From Aquificota bacterium (GTDB taxonomy: Bacteria; Thermosulfidibacterota; Thermosulfidibacteria; Thermosulfidibacterales; B14-G1), in contig QMPS01000004.1 in assembly GCA_003648675.1 (NCBI GenBank), forward strand, positions 1-13,856: a DNA stretch of 13,856 nt, read 5' to 3'. Both the position numbers and the translations under genes were made by a program. Under the pieces are notes generated by a model. That model saw only the letters and a list, made by a program, of their open reading frames with translations, made no database searches and was not told the DNA's origin. Positions within the stretch are counted from its first letter, which is position 1, and each line of letters starts with the position of its first letter. Shown one piece after another: positions 1 through 7,593 of the stretch.

Positions 1-360
1 ACCTAACCCAATAGATATAAATACTTTTATCTTTTTGTGAGTTTTTTCTCTTATATCTCCTTGTTTGCCAGTGTGTTACGATTTTAGCTGTATTGAGTAT
101 CTAGGGGCTGTGCAACTGCACTGAATATTATAAACTGTGGATGAATTTTTAGATTTTTTGGTCATATGGGTCTTGACAAATCGTTTGATTAATGTCTAAC
201 TTTTCAAGGTCAATGATAGGACTTTTCAAGAGGAAGGGGGGTGAGAAGAGTGGAGGCTGCTGGGAGAAGTCCTTAGTTTTAGGGCAGTAAAAAGGTGATT
301 AGGAAGGTTGAGAGAGGGTAAGAGGTATCTAAAAAGTTTTTGGCTTTAGGAGGTGGAAAG
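1..360. other. AT-rich intergenic leader upstream of the SatP-type gene
   Basis: No convincing gene is visible in this stretch. The first 170 bases are AT-rich, with T-runs and a small palindrome at 110-121 (GTGCA, two bases, TGCAC). The clearest signal is the 20-base element at 172-191, which recurs upstream of the MFS transporter. From about 225 onward the + strand becomes very purine-rich, with several GGAGG/GGGGG patches. One patch precedes an 11-codon GTG-started frame (241-276) that I do not call. The long distance from the element to the transporter start implies a leader transcript of more than 100 nt if the element lies at the promoter. Confidence 0.6.
172..191 (+). promoter_or_regulatory. 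Shared 20-bp element, copy A (upstream of SatP-type gene)
   Basis: The sequence CTTGACAAATCGTTTGATTA matches the element at 3057-3076 at 19 of 20 positions, and both copies sit upstream of a carboxylate-transporter gene. It contains a consensus -35 hexamer (TTGACA at 173-178). It also has an inverted core, CAAA-NCG-TTTG, and a TTGAC/TTGAT direct repeat with a 12-base step. No good -10 lies 17 bases downstream (CTAACT). It could therefore be a -35 region of an activated promoter, an operator, or both. The shared location suggests co-regulation of the two transporters. Confidence 0.6.
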
Positions 361-936
361 ATGGCAGAATTTAGACCTTTGGCCAATCCTGCTCCTTTAG
401 GGCTGGGTGGCTTTGCTCTGACCACTTTTGTGCTCAACGTTCATAACGCTGGTATTCTAGCAGATGTAGGAACGGCCCTTCCTTTGGGGCTCTTCTATGG
501 TGGTTTGGCTCAGCTCTGTGCTGGTCTTCTGGAGTTCGGTACGGGTAATACCTTCGGGATGTGTGCTTTTGGGTCTTATGGTGCTTTCTGGATCTCTTTA
601 GCAACACTTATTTATTTCAAGGATAACAACGTCTTGCCAGGTTTCAAAGATTTTCACGGGGCTTTGCTGTGGACCCTCATTGCATGGACTATTTTTACTT
701 TCATCATGACCATAGCAACATTCCCCAAGGCCAAAGCCTTAATTGTCGTATTTGTGTCCCTGTTGATACTGTTTATCCTATTGGACATCCATGTGATAAC
801 TGGTAGTGCAGGTATTGGTCACTTTGCTGGCTGGGAGGGGATCTGGACGGCTTTCACCGCTTGGTATCTCATGGCGGCGGAGCTTATTAATCCTGCCTTT
901 GGCAAGGAAGTCCTGCCAATAGGAGCCCCTAAGTAA
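361..936 (+). CDS. SatP/YaaH (GPR1/FUN34) family acetate/succinate transporter
   Basis: This is an inner-membrane carboxylate transporter of the acetate uptake family; family members import acetate or succinate with protons or act as channels. The N-terminal signature is clear: [15 protein letters not shown] at residues 9-23, followed by about six hydrophobic spans and the family-like FGSYGAFW at 70-77. At 191 residues it has the usual family length. I chose ATG 361 because a strong AGGAGGTG site lies at 349-356; an upstream TTG at 340 would place that site inside the gene. The gene is preceded by a long leader with the shared 20-bp element and followed nine bases after its stop by a strong hairpin. 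Substrate choice (acetate, succinate or another short acid) cannot be read from the sequence. Confidence 0.9.
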   Translation: MAEFRPLANPAPLGLGGFALTTFVLNVHNAGILADVGTALPLGLFYGGLAQLCAGLLEFGTGNTFGMCAFGSYGAFWISLATLIYFKDNNVLPGFKDFHGALLWTLIAWTIFTFIMTIATFPKAKALIVVFVSLLILFILLDIHVITGSAGIGHFAGWEGIWTAFTAWYLMAAELINPAFGKEVLPIGAPK

Positions 937-944
937 GGGTGTTG

Positions 945-992
945 GAGGTTGGGGAGGCAGGTAAAATGCTTCCCCAACCTCAATATTTTTCT
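945..992 (+). terminator. Terminator-like hairpin overlapping the next gene's start
   Basis: GAGGTTGGGGAGGCA (945-959) pairs with TGCTTCCCCAACCTC (967-981), giving a 15-bp stem with one G-T wobble around the loop GGTAAAA. AATATTTTTCT follows. This has the layout of an intrinsic terminator for the transporter gene. Unusually, the 5' arm contains the only good Shine-Dalgarno site (GGGGAGG, 951-957) for the next gene, and that gene's ATG (966-968) straddles the loop/stem edge. The hairpin may therefore act as a terminator, a leaky attenuator, or a lid on the ribosome site. Confidence 0.75.
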
Positions 993-1577
993 ATGAGAGG
1001 CCTGATCCTATACATAGGCTTTCCCCTTGGGGTGTTTTTGGTTCACTATCTCTTTTTGGGTGCTGTTGTGGGTCTTTCCTCCAAAAGGAGAGTGGTAGCC
1101 TTGTTGAACATGATTTTTTATCCCTTTTGCATGTCTCTTCTAGTTTCTGGCTTTTTTCTGTGGTTGTCTGGCAGAGACTATCGCTGTTTTATATCGTCTG
1201 TTGTGGCCGGAGTGGTTGGGTATTATTTCTCTCTGATTTTGGCTTTTGTTCCTTTCCTCGCCCCTTTGTTTAGGGAACTGGATATGGAGTTCCTTTTACT
1301 GGGAGTAGGTGCTGCCATGGGGATTCTTCATTCTTCCCCCCTTCAGTTTTTCAAAGCTTTGGGAGGGCTATTGGGTAGATACTCTTTCCCTTTGGTTTCG
1401 GTCTTCGTGGCTTCTCTGATAGCTTCCACTTTGGTTATGGATTTGATTTCTAGATCTGTGGTAGTAGGTTCTGAAAAAAGAGATATTCTAAAAAGTTTGG
1501 CTTGGGTGGTGAGTATTTCGGCTGGAGTGGTGGCGGTGCCTATAATTGTCTTTTTCCTCAGTTTAGGCGTCGCGTAA
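966..1577 (+). CDS. Unknown polytopic membrane protein
   Basis: I do not recognise this 203-residue protein. Hydrophobicity suggests five or six membrane spans, at roughly residues 12-38, 46-68, 74-100, 106-122, 139-162 and 174-201. Short basic loops (SSKRR at 38-42; SEKRDILK at 169-176) suggest orientation. No catalytic motif is visible. The start at ATG 966 is supported by GGGGAGG at 951-957, but both lie in the hairpin 945-981. An alternative is ATG 993, just after the hairpin, which lacks a ribosome site and would give 194 residues. It lies 29 bases after the SatP-type gene and just before another membrane-anchored protein, so the three may be one operon with reduced read-through. Confidence 0.7.
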   Translation: MLPQPQYFSMRGLILYIGFPLGVFLVHYLFLGAVVGLSSKRRVVALLNMIFYPFCMSLLVSGFFLWLSGRDYRCFISSVVAGVVGYYFSLILAFVPFLAPLFRELDMEFLLLGVGAAMGILHSSPLQFFKALGGLLGRYSFPLVSVFVASLIASTLVMDLISRSVVVGSEKRDILKSLAWVVSISAGVVAVPIIVFFLSLGVA

Positions 1578-1616
1578 TAACTCTTGTGGGGGTTGAGTGT
1601 GGGTTGGCTGGAGAGA

Positions 1617-2087
1617 ATGAAAGAGATGGACATCGTGAAGCTTAGAATTTTGGTTTTTACGCTTTTGGTGTTCTCTTTCCTCTTTGCTTTGGCTCTTTTG
1701 AAGATAGGAGCGGAGAGGCTAGGGCTCATCGGAGGTGTGCCGCCCCTTTTGAAGTTGGTGGAAGACAAGGAAATAGTGGTGAAGGGGGATGATATTGATG
1801 CCATCAACAAGAGTCTTGGTAAAAAAGTTGTAGTGGAAGATAGAATAAAGAGGGTTGATTCCTATCCCGACGAAGGACTCTGGGTAGTTAAACTGACTTA
1901 TATTTCAGTACCTTTAGGTGAGGAGCGCGTATGGGAGCTTAGGAAGAAGGGGATAGCCTTGGATAGCGTTGAAGGGATGGCGGTGAGAGTGGAAGGGGTT
2001 TTGAAAATTCATCCCATATATGGCTTGCAGCTTTCCCTATCTAAGAACTCCAACCTTAACTTTGTTACTGGCAGGGTGGGGCGCTAG
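1617..2087 (+). CDS. Membrane-anchored protein of unknown function, possible OB-like domain
   Basis: This 156-residue protein has one N-terminal hydrophobic span (about residues 8-30) and a soluble remainder of about 120 residues with alternating beta-type stretches: GKKVVVEDRIKRV at 68-80, LWVVKLTYISV at 88-98 and GMAVRVEGVLKIHPIYGLQL at 120-139. That pattern would suit an OB-like barrel, but I cannot assign a family. The span probably serves as an anchor or uncleaved signal. The start is uncertain. ATG 1617 and ATG 1626 both lack a well-spaced Shine-Dalgarno; GTG 1599 has GGGGGT at 1587-1592 and would add six residues; TTG 1584 is also open. It follows the membrane protein by about 40 bases and converges on hsp20, with 11 bases between the stops. 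Confidence 0.65.
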   Translation: MKEMDIVKLRILVFTLLVFSFLFALALLKIGAERLGLIGGVPPLLKLVEDKEIVVKGDDIDAINKSLGKKVVVEDRIKRVDSYPDEGLWVVKLTYISVPLGEERVWELRKKGIALDSVEGMAVRVEGVLKIHPIYGLQLSLSKNSNLNFVTGRVGR

Positions 2088-2098
2088 AGGCTAGTTGC

Positions 2099-2650
2099 TT
2101 ATTCTATAGGTATTTCCTTTCCTTTTTCTGCTTTTGGTATGACTATTTTTAGCGTTCCCCCTTCGAATTTAGCTTTAGCATTGTCTTGGTCCACTTCCAG
2201 AGGCAGCGGAATTCTTCTTAGAAAAGTGTCAAAATATCTTTCAAAACGATAGAGAGCTCTGTCTTCCACTTCCTTGAGGATTTTGTTCTTCCTCTCTCCA
2301 GAGATGGCGATTTCTCTCCTTTTTACTTCTAATTTAATCTCGTCCTTTTGGAAGCCTGGGATGTCGGCTAAGATCACCAAATTGTCTCCTTCTTCGTAAA
2401 TGTCGACCGGGGGAAAGGAAGGGACAGCTCCGAAGGGAATCTGCATAGGATCTAGACCATCAAAGTAGGTTGGAGACGGTTCTGTTCCGCCGAAGTAGGT
2501 GGGATACTGGCCACTCCAATCAAAGTAGTCAGGGGATGGTTCTGTTCCTCCAAAAACTTCTTGTGGCCTTTCAGGTCCTCCAAATGCCCATCTCATCTTC
2601 CATCCTGTTTTCCACTTTTCCCGTTCTCTTGCCCATCTTCTCATAGGCAT
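2099..2650 (-). CDS. Small heat-shock protein, Hsp20/alpha-crystallin family
   Basis: This is an ATP-independent holdase chaperone that binds unfolding proteins, normally as large oligomers. The alpha-crystallin domain runs from about residue 80 to 173: [21 protein letters not shown] at the start, FLRRIPLP at 143-150 and the hallmark GTLKIVIPK at 165-173. The C-terminal IPI (180-182) matches the I-x-I oligomerisation motif. The N-terminal arm is unusual. Residues 1-22 are basic and Trp-rich (W6, W13, W17, W21), and residues 23-82 form six ten-residue units. The start is supported by AGGAGG eight bases upstream on the minus strand. It is the only minus-strand gene here and is probably transcribed from its own promoter in the AT-rich region to its right. 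No CIRCE operator is visible. Confidence 0.93.
   Translation of the reverse strand: MPMRRWAREREKWKTGWKMRWAFGGPERPQEVFGGTEPSPDYFDWSGQYPTYFGGTEPSPTYFDGLDPMQIPFGAVPSFPPVDIYEEGDNLVILADIPGFQKDEIKLEVKRREIAISGERKNKILKEVEDRALYRFERYFDTFLRRIPLPLEVDQDNAKAKFEGGTLKIVIPKAEKGKEIPIE
2405..2584 (-). repeat. Six in-frame 30-bp units coding a decapeptide array in Hsp20
   Basis: Residues 23-82 divide into [50 protein letters not shown] and [10 protein letters not shown]. Phe recurs exactly every ten residues at 23, 33, 43, 53, 63 and 73, and the best units share [10 protein letters not shown]. At the DNA level 2461-2494 and 2521-2554 match at 27 of 34 positions, with a 60-bp offset. This points to tandem duplication followed by drift, not chance composition. 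Outer units are more diverged, and the last merges into the alpha-crystallin domain. Confidence 0.8.
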
Positions 2651-3151
2651 AACTTTTCCCTCCTTTCCTTTAATAGTGGCCTCTATGCCCCACCGTATCT
2701 GTGTTTAGTATTAATAAATTAAAGATGTTTTAGGACTTTAGTAAGTGCAATCCATTTGTTTTATTTATTTCTTTCTTATTCCAGTTGTATTTTTTTCCTG
2801 CTTTTTTTGTGGTCCACTGTAGAGCAGATCCACGAGTACTTAGCGACCAGAATTAGTTTATGTTGGAAATTTTATTGTTTGGACAAAGCCCATTTTGTTT
2901 CGAAGCTTATTAATAAACTTTTATATATCGCTTATGTTTATTTAAACTAAAACTTTTTATGTTTAGTCTACATGGTGCTTAACATTCTGAAATATTGTAG
3001 TATATGGCTAATCTGACATGATTTTAATGTTGTCACTATAATTGTTGCCTACAGTACTTGACAAAGCGTTTGATTAGGTGTAAAGACTTTATACCAGCAG
3101 CAAAATGGCGTATTATTAATTCCGACGGGAAGGAGGTGGTAACGGAGGGAT
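2651..3151. other. AT-rich intergenic region between divergent hsp20 and MFS genes
   Basis: About 500 bases without a supported gene, clearly richer in A+T than the surrounding coding DNA. It should hold the hsp20 promoter (minus strand) near 2680-2760, where TAATACT-like hexamers occur but no confident -35 partner. It also holds the MFS promoter near 3057-3090. A 64-codon frame at 2756-2950 has a TTG start with no ribosome site and no recognisable product, so I do not call it. A loose inverted repeat, TGACA/TGTCA, lies at about 3014-3035. The stretch 3121-3150 turns purine-rich, with AAGGAGGTGG at 3130-3139. Confidence 0.55.
3057..3076 (+). promoter_or_regulatory. Shared 20-bp element, copy B (upstream of OFA-type MFS gene)
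   Basis: The sequence CTTGACAAAGCGTTTGATTA differs at one base from the copy at 172-191. The -35-like TTGACA is at 3058-3063, and 17 bases further on is TAAAGA (3081-3086), a poor -10. The palindromic core CAAA-NCG-TTTG is intact. The element lies about 140 bases before the transporter ATG and 76 bases before the possible leader ORF. Confidence 0.6.
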
Positions 3152-3217
3152 ATGAACAGAGGGTTTGAGGCTTCGGATTTTTTTGTAAAAATTTTTTGTA
3201 AGGGGAGGGTTTTATGA
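3152..3217 (+). CDS. Possible 21-residue leader peptide overlapping the MFS start
   Basis: ATG 3152 opens a 21-codon frame (starting MNRGFEASDFF) whose TGA (3215-3217) overlaps the ATG of the MFS gene as ATGA, a classic layout for translational coupling. A GGAGGG lies at 3144-3149, somewhat close to the ATG, and a stronger AAGGAGGTGG lies at 3130-3139, somewhat far. The frame contains an FF and a run of T-rich codons and has no recognisable homologue. It could be a chance frame, because the MFS gene has its own good site (AGGGGAGGG, 3201-3209). Confidence 0.35.
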   Translation: MNRGFEASDFFVKIFCKGRVL

Positions 3218-4467
3218 ATAGGTGGATTATTTGTTTGGCGGGGACCGGTATAAACTTGGTCCTTGGAGTGCTTTACTCCTGGAGTATTTTCGTTGTGCCC
3301 CTCCAGGAGAAATTTGGATGGAGCAGGGCAGACCTTACCTGGCCCTTCTCCGTCTCCATCTTGGTCTTTGCCGTTGTTATGGTGGCGGCAGGGAAGTGGC
3401 AGGACAAGGTGGGCCCCAGATTGGTGGCATCGGTTGGTGGTGTTCTGATGGGGATTGGTTATATTCTGAGTGGTTTTGTTTCCAGTCTTCCGGCTCTTAT
3501 CTTCACCTTCGGTGTCATAGCGGGCGCTGGCGTGGCCTGCGGTTACGTGACACCTATTGCTGCCACAGTGAAGTGGTTCCCTGACAAGAGGGGGTTGACC
3601 ACAGGGATCACCGTTTCGGGCTTTGGCTTTGGTGCTTTTGTTTTCACTCCCTTGGCCAGGAAACTCATTGTGGCTGTGGGCGTTATGACGGCTTTCAAGG
3701 TTTTGGGAGTGATCTTTTTGATTATTGTGGTGGCCTTGGCCCAGATTCTGAGGAACCCTCCTCCTGGTTACAAACCGGAGGGTTGGGAGCCTCCTGCTCC
3801 TACGGAGACTAAGAAGGTGGCTGTCAGAGATTGGACCCTTTCTGAGGCCATCAAGACATGGTCTTTCTGGTCTCTCTGGTTGGCTTACCTGGGCAACGCT
3901 GGTGTTGGACTCATGGTCATCTCTCTCATTGCTCCCTTGGCAAAAACTTATGGTATTTCTCAGGAGACGGCGGCCTTCCTCATTGGATTCCTCTCCATTT
4001 TTAACGGTTTAGGAAGGATTTTGGCTGGTTGGGTGTCTGATTTGATAGGCAGAAGGGCTGCCATGTTGGTATTCTTCAGTATTACTACTCTCATGTGCAT
4101 TACCATGGCTTTCACCAACATTGCGGGAACCACTGTGGGATACGCCTTGGCTCTTATGATCTTTGGTGCTTCTTACGGTTCTAACTTTGCCCTCTTCCCC
4201 GCAGCTACTGCTGATTACTTTGGCACCAAGAACTTGGGCAACTTGTACGCCGGTGTCTTCACTGCCTGGGGCTTTGCCGGTTTTGTTGGTCCCAGGTTTA
4301 TCAAGGCCAGGCTGCTCAAGAGCATTCCCAAGAAGCTAATGGCTCAAGGTATGCCCAAAGAGCAGGCTAACCTAGTGGCCTATAAGACGGCTTTTAAGGT
4401 GGCCATCGGTCTGGGTGTTTTGGCTGTGGTGATGTCCTTCCTCACCAGGCATCCTAAAGAGGATTGA
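3214..4467 (+). CDS. MFS transporter, OFA (oxalate/formate antiporter) family
   Basis: This is an inner-membrane major-facilitator carrier, probably for a small carboxylate; OFA members exchange or co-transport oxalate, formate, lactate or pyruvate-like acids. The 417 residues give about twelve spans. OFA features are clear: GVLYSWSIFVVPLQEKFGW at 18-36, the loop 2-3 motif GKWQDKVGPR at 60-69, WFPDKRGLTTGI at 121-132, NPPPGYKPEGWEPP after span six (181-194), and ATADYFGTKNLGNLYAGVFT with AWGFAGFVGP at 331-360. A short charged insert at about 361-385 (RFIKARLLKSIPKK and on) separates the last spans. The start at ATG 3214 has AGGGGAGGG just upstream. A hairpin terminator follows 28 bases after the stop. 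The substrate is not determinable here; the upstream element is shared with the SatP-type gene. Confidence 0.9.
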   Translation: MNRWIICLAGTGINLVLGVLYSWSIFVVPLQEKFGWSRADLTWPFSVSILVFAVVMVAAGKWQDKVGPRLVASVGGVLMGIGYILSGFVSSLPALIFTFGVIAGAGVACGYVTPIAATVKWFPDKRGLTTGITVSGFGFGAFVFTPLARKLIVAVGVMTAFKVLGVIFLIIVVALAQILRNPPPGYKPEGWEPPAPTETKKVAVRDWTLSEAIKTWSFWSLWLAYLGNAGVGLMVISLIAPLAKTYGISQETAAFLIGFLSIFNGLGRILAGWVSDLIGRRAAMLVFFSITTLMCITMAFTNIAGTTVGYALALMIFGASYGSNFALFPAATADYFGTKNLGNLYAGVFTAWGFAGFVGPRFIKARLLKSIPKKLMAQGMPKEQANLVAYKTAFKVAIGLGVLAVVMSFLTRHPKED

Positions 4468-4494
4468 TGCCTTTATCGTGAGTCTGTAATCTAA

Positions 4495-4525
4495 GGGGGC
4501 TGTGTAAATTGCAGCCCCCATTTTT
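4495..4525 (+). terminator. Rho-independent terminator after the MFS gene
   Basis: GGGGGCTG (4495-4502) pairs with CAGCCCCC (4512-4519) around a nine-base loop, followed by ATTTTTG. Only about nine bases separate the T-run from the ribosome site (GAGGAGG, 4534-4540) of the next gene, so no promoter fits between them. The next gene is therefore read through this hairpin or from a promoter inside the MFS gene. Confidence 0.85.
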
Positions 4526-4545
4526 GTGTAGAAGAGGAGGAGCCT

Positions 4546-5556
4546 TTGCGGTGTAGAATGGTCATGGCAACGGTTTTTTTGCTGGTTTTTGCTTTTAGTG
4601 GCTGGGCTGGTGAGTGGGTGTTGTTCACCCGTGAGAACACGGGACTTCCATCGGCTGCCGTTTGGGATCTTATGAAGGATGGCAGGGGTTGGTATTGGTT
4701 TGGCACGGGAGGGGGCATTGCCCTTTTTCGTCAGGGGAAGTGGGCCTTGTTCACTCCCAAGAACACCGAAAGGGCTCTCAAAGGTAAATCTGTGGTGAAG
4801 ATTTTCCAGGACACAGAGGGTGTCTACTGGTTTGCTACCCGAAGGAGTTTTATTGGAGGAGGGGGGGTGACCCGATATGACGGTAAGCACTGGCAGCTCT
4901 GGGATAAAGAGAGGACGGGTGGAGGGCTGCCCAGTGACTACGTGTGGGATATTGTGGAGGATTCCCAAGGGAGGCTCTGGTTTGCCACAGACAAGGGAGT
5001 TTCTTGTTACGACGGGGAGCGCTGGTATCTGTATAATAGAACCAATACGGGACTGGGGCTTCCAGGGGATTCCGTGTGGGACATCTTCGTAGATAAGGGG
5101 GGCGACCTTTGGTTTGCTACTGATAAGGGTGTCGGGTGGTTTAACGGTAAGGAGTGGAGGAATCTGACCAAGTTTAACAGTGGGTTGCCCCGGGCCAATA
5201 TATCCGTCGTCTTTCAGGATAGTGATGGTAATTTTTGGTTTGGCTCCAGGAGCGGTTTGTGGGGAGGAGGTGGACTCATCTTTTATGATGGCACCAAATG
5301 GAAGTTGTACACCAGAAAGAACACTCACGGGGGCCTGCCCCACAATGATATAAATGTCATATTCCAAGACAGCAATGGTGCTGTGTGGGTGGGGACCAGG
5401 AGAGGTGTGGCCAGGTTTCAAGGGGGGAAGTGGCAAGCCTTTCTGAAAAATGAACCTGTGTGGGACATTATGGAAGATGGGAAGAACCTTTTCTTTGCTG
5501 TTTCCCGGGGTGTGGCCGTTTTGGTGGGTGACTCTCCTCCCCCTTGGGGTAGATAG
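4546..5556 (+). CDS. Secreted seven-blade beta-propeller protein (two-component-regulator propeller repeats)
   Basis: The 336-residue protein begins with a signal peptide (basic MRCR, hydrophobic core 6-19, likely cleavage near WAG-E at 20-23), so it is exported. The rest is a series of propeller repeats of the kind found in the sensor halves of hybrid histidine kinases: VWDIxxDxxGxLWFATxxGVxxYDGxxW. Blade cores fall at WFGT 51-54, WFAT 95-98, WFAT 145-148, WFAT 189-192, WFGS 231-234, WVGT 281-284 and a degenerate FFAV 316-319, giving seven blades. No kinase, transmembrane or output domain follows. The TTG start at 4546 is chosen because GAGGAGG lies five bases upstream; ATG 4558 would be 17 bases away. 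It lies just after the MFS terminator and nine bases before a carbonic anhydrase gene. The ligand is unknown. Confidence 0.85.
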   Translation: MRCRMVMATVFLLVFAFSGWAGEWVLFTRENTGLPSAAVWDLMKDGRGWYWFGTGGGIALFRQGKWALFTPKNTERALKGKSVVKIFQDTEGVYWFATRRSFIGGGGVTRYDGKHWQLWDKERTGGGLPSDYVWDIVEDSQGRLWFATDKGVSCYDGERWYLYNRTNTGLGLPGDSVWDIFVDKGGDLWFATDKGVGWFNGKEWRNLTKFNSGLPRANISVVFQDSDGNFWFGSRSGLWGGGGLIFYDGTKWKLYTRKNTHGGLPHNDINVIFQDSNGAVWVGTRRGVARFQGGKWQAFLKNEPVWDIMEDGKNLFFAVSRGVAVLVGDSPPPWGR

Positions 5557-5565
5557 GAGGGAGTT

Positions 5566-6150
5566 ATGGATTTGAAAGAGAGGTTTGGGAAATTTGAGAA
5601 AGACTCTTACCCTTCTATGGCAGAGCTTTTTAAGAGGCTGGTGGAAGAGGGGCAGAAGCCCGGTATGATGATCATATCTTGTGCCGATTCCCGGGTGGTC
5701 CCTGAGCTCGTCACTTCCAGTCTTCCGGGGGAAATTTTTGTTATAAGAAACATAGCCAATATGGTTCCTCCGTATGATTCGGTGTTCAGTTCTGTACCTT
5801 CTGCCGTGGACTACGCCGTAGGGCACCTCAAGGTTTCCAAGCTGGTGGTACTTGGCCACTCCCAGTGTGGCGGTGTTAAGGCCCTTTTGGAGGGGGGCGT
5901 GGAAGGGCATCTGGGAAAGTGGCTTGAGCTTGGGAGAGAGGTCCTGGAACAGTTGGAAAGTAGGGAGTTTTCCTCTTTTGAGGAGAGACAAAGGGCGGCG
6001 GAGATAGTGAACGTGGAGGTTCAATTGGCCAGGTTGAAGGGGTATCCCTGTGTCCAAAAGGCTTTGGAGAGAGGAGAGTTGGTGTTGGAGGGTTGGTACT
6101 ATCAGTTGGTTCCTCCCTCGCTACTTCCTGTGGCCCTTTGGAAGTCTTGA
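5566..6150 (+). CDS. Beta-class carbonic anhydrase
   Basis: Interconverts CO2 and bicarbonate in the cytoplasm using zinc. The zinc and catalytic residues of the beta class are all present: C39-A-D41-S-R43, then H98-S-Q-C101-G-G. RNIANMVPPYD at 61-71 is the typical substrate-pocket stretch. At 194 residues it is a compact family member, and no signal peptide is seen. The ribosome site AGGAGGG lies just before ATG 5566, and only nine bases separate it from the propeller gene, so the two are co-transcribed. A strong terminator follows. The neighbouring OFA-type carrier raises the possibility of a link to formate/oxalate or bicarbonate metabolism, but that is inference from position. Confidence 0.95.
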   Translation: MDLKERFGKFEKDSYPSMAELFKRLVEEGQKPGMMIISCADSRVVPELVTSSLPGEIFVIRNIANMVPPYDSVFSSVPSAVDYAVGHLKVSKLVVLGHSQCGGVKALLEGGVEGHLGKWLELGREVLEQLESREFSSFEERQRAAEIVNVEVQLARLKGYPCVQKALERGELVLEGWYYQLVPPSLLPVALWKS

Positions 6151-6175
6151 TAAGGTCCTTAAAAGGGTTTTAGTG

Positions 6176-6200
6176 GGGAACGGGTTTTCCCCGTTCCCTC

Positions 6201-6206
<6 letters not shown>
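6176..6206 (+). terminator. Rho-independent terminator after the carbonic anhydrase gene
   Basis: GGGAACGGG (6176-6184) pairs perfectly with CCCGTTCCC (6190-6198) around a five-base loop, followed by TCTTTTTATTTA. It lies 25 bases after the stop and ends the propeller/carbonic anhydrase unit. Confidence 0.92.
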
Positions 6207-7590
<1,384 letters not shown>

Positions 7591-7593
7591 GCC

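Noticed and set aside
110-121. Palindrome GTGCA-AC-TGCAC
   Set aside because: It is a short single copy not linked to any other signal. It is expected by chance at this length.
241-276. 11-codon GTG-started leader frame before the SatP-type gene
   Set aside because: It has a purine-rich patch upstream, but it is very short, far from the transporter start, and not coupled to it.
2651-2760. CIRCE (HrcA) operator for hsp20
   Set aside because: The TTAGCACTC/GAGTGCTAA inverted repeat was looked for and is not present.
2756-2950. 64-codon frame in the AT-rich intergenic region
   Set aside because: It has a TTG start without a ribosome site and an AT-driven hydrophobic composition, and I recognise no family. 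It is more likely chance in AT-rich DNA.
4372-6057. 561-codon open frame on the minus strand
   Set aside because: It lies antisense to the propeller and carbonic anhydrase genes, crosses the MFS terminator, and its product is Pro/His-rich with no motif. It is a shadow of the strongly G-rich + strand genes.
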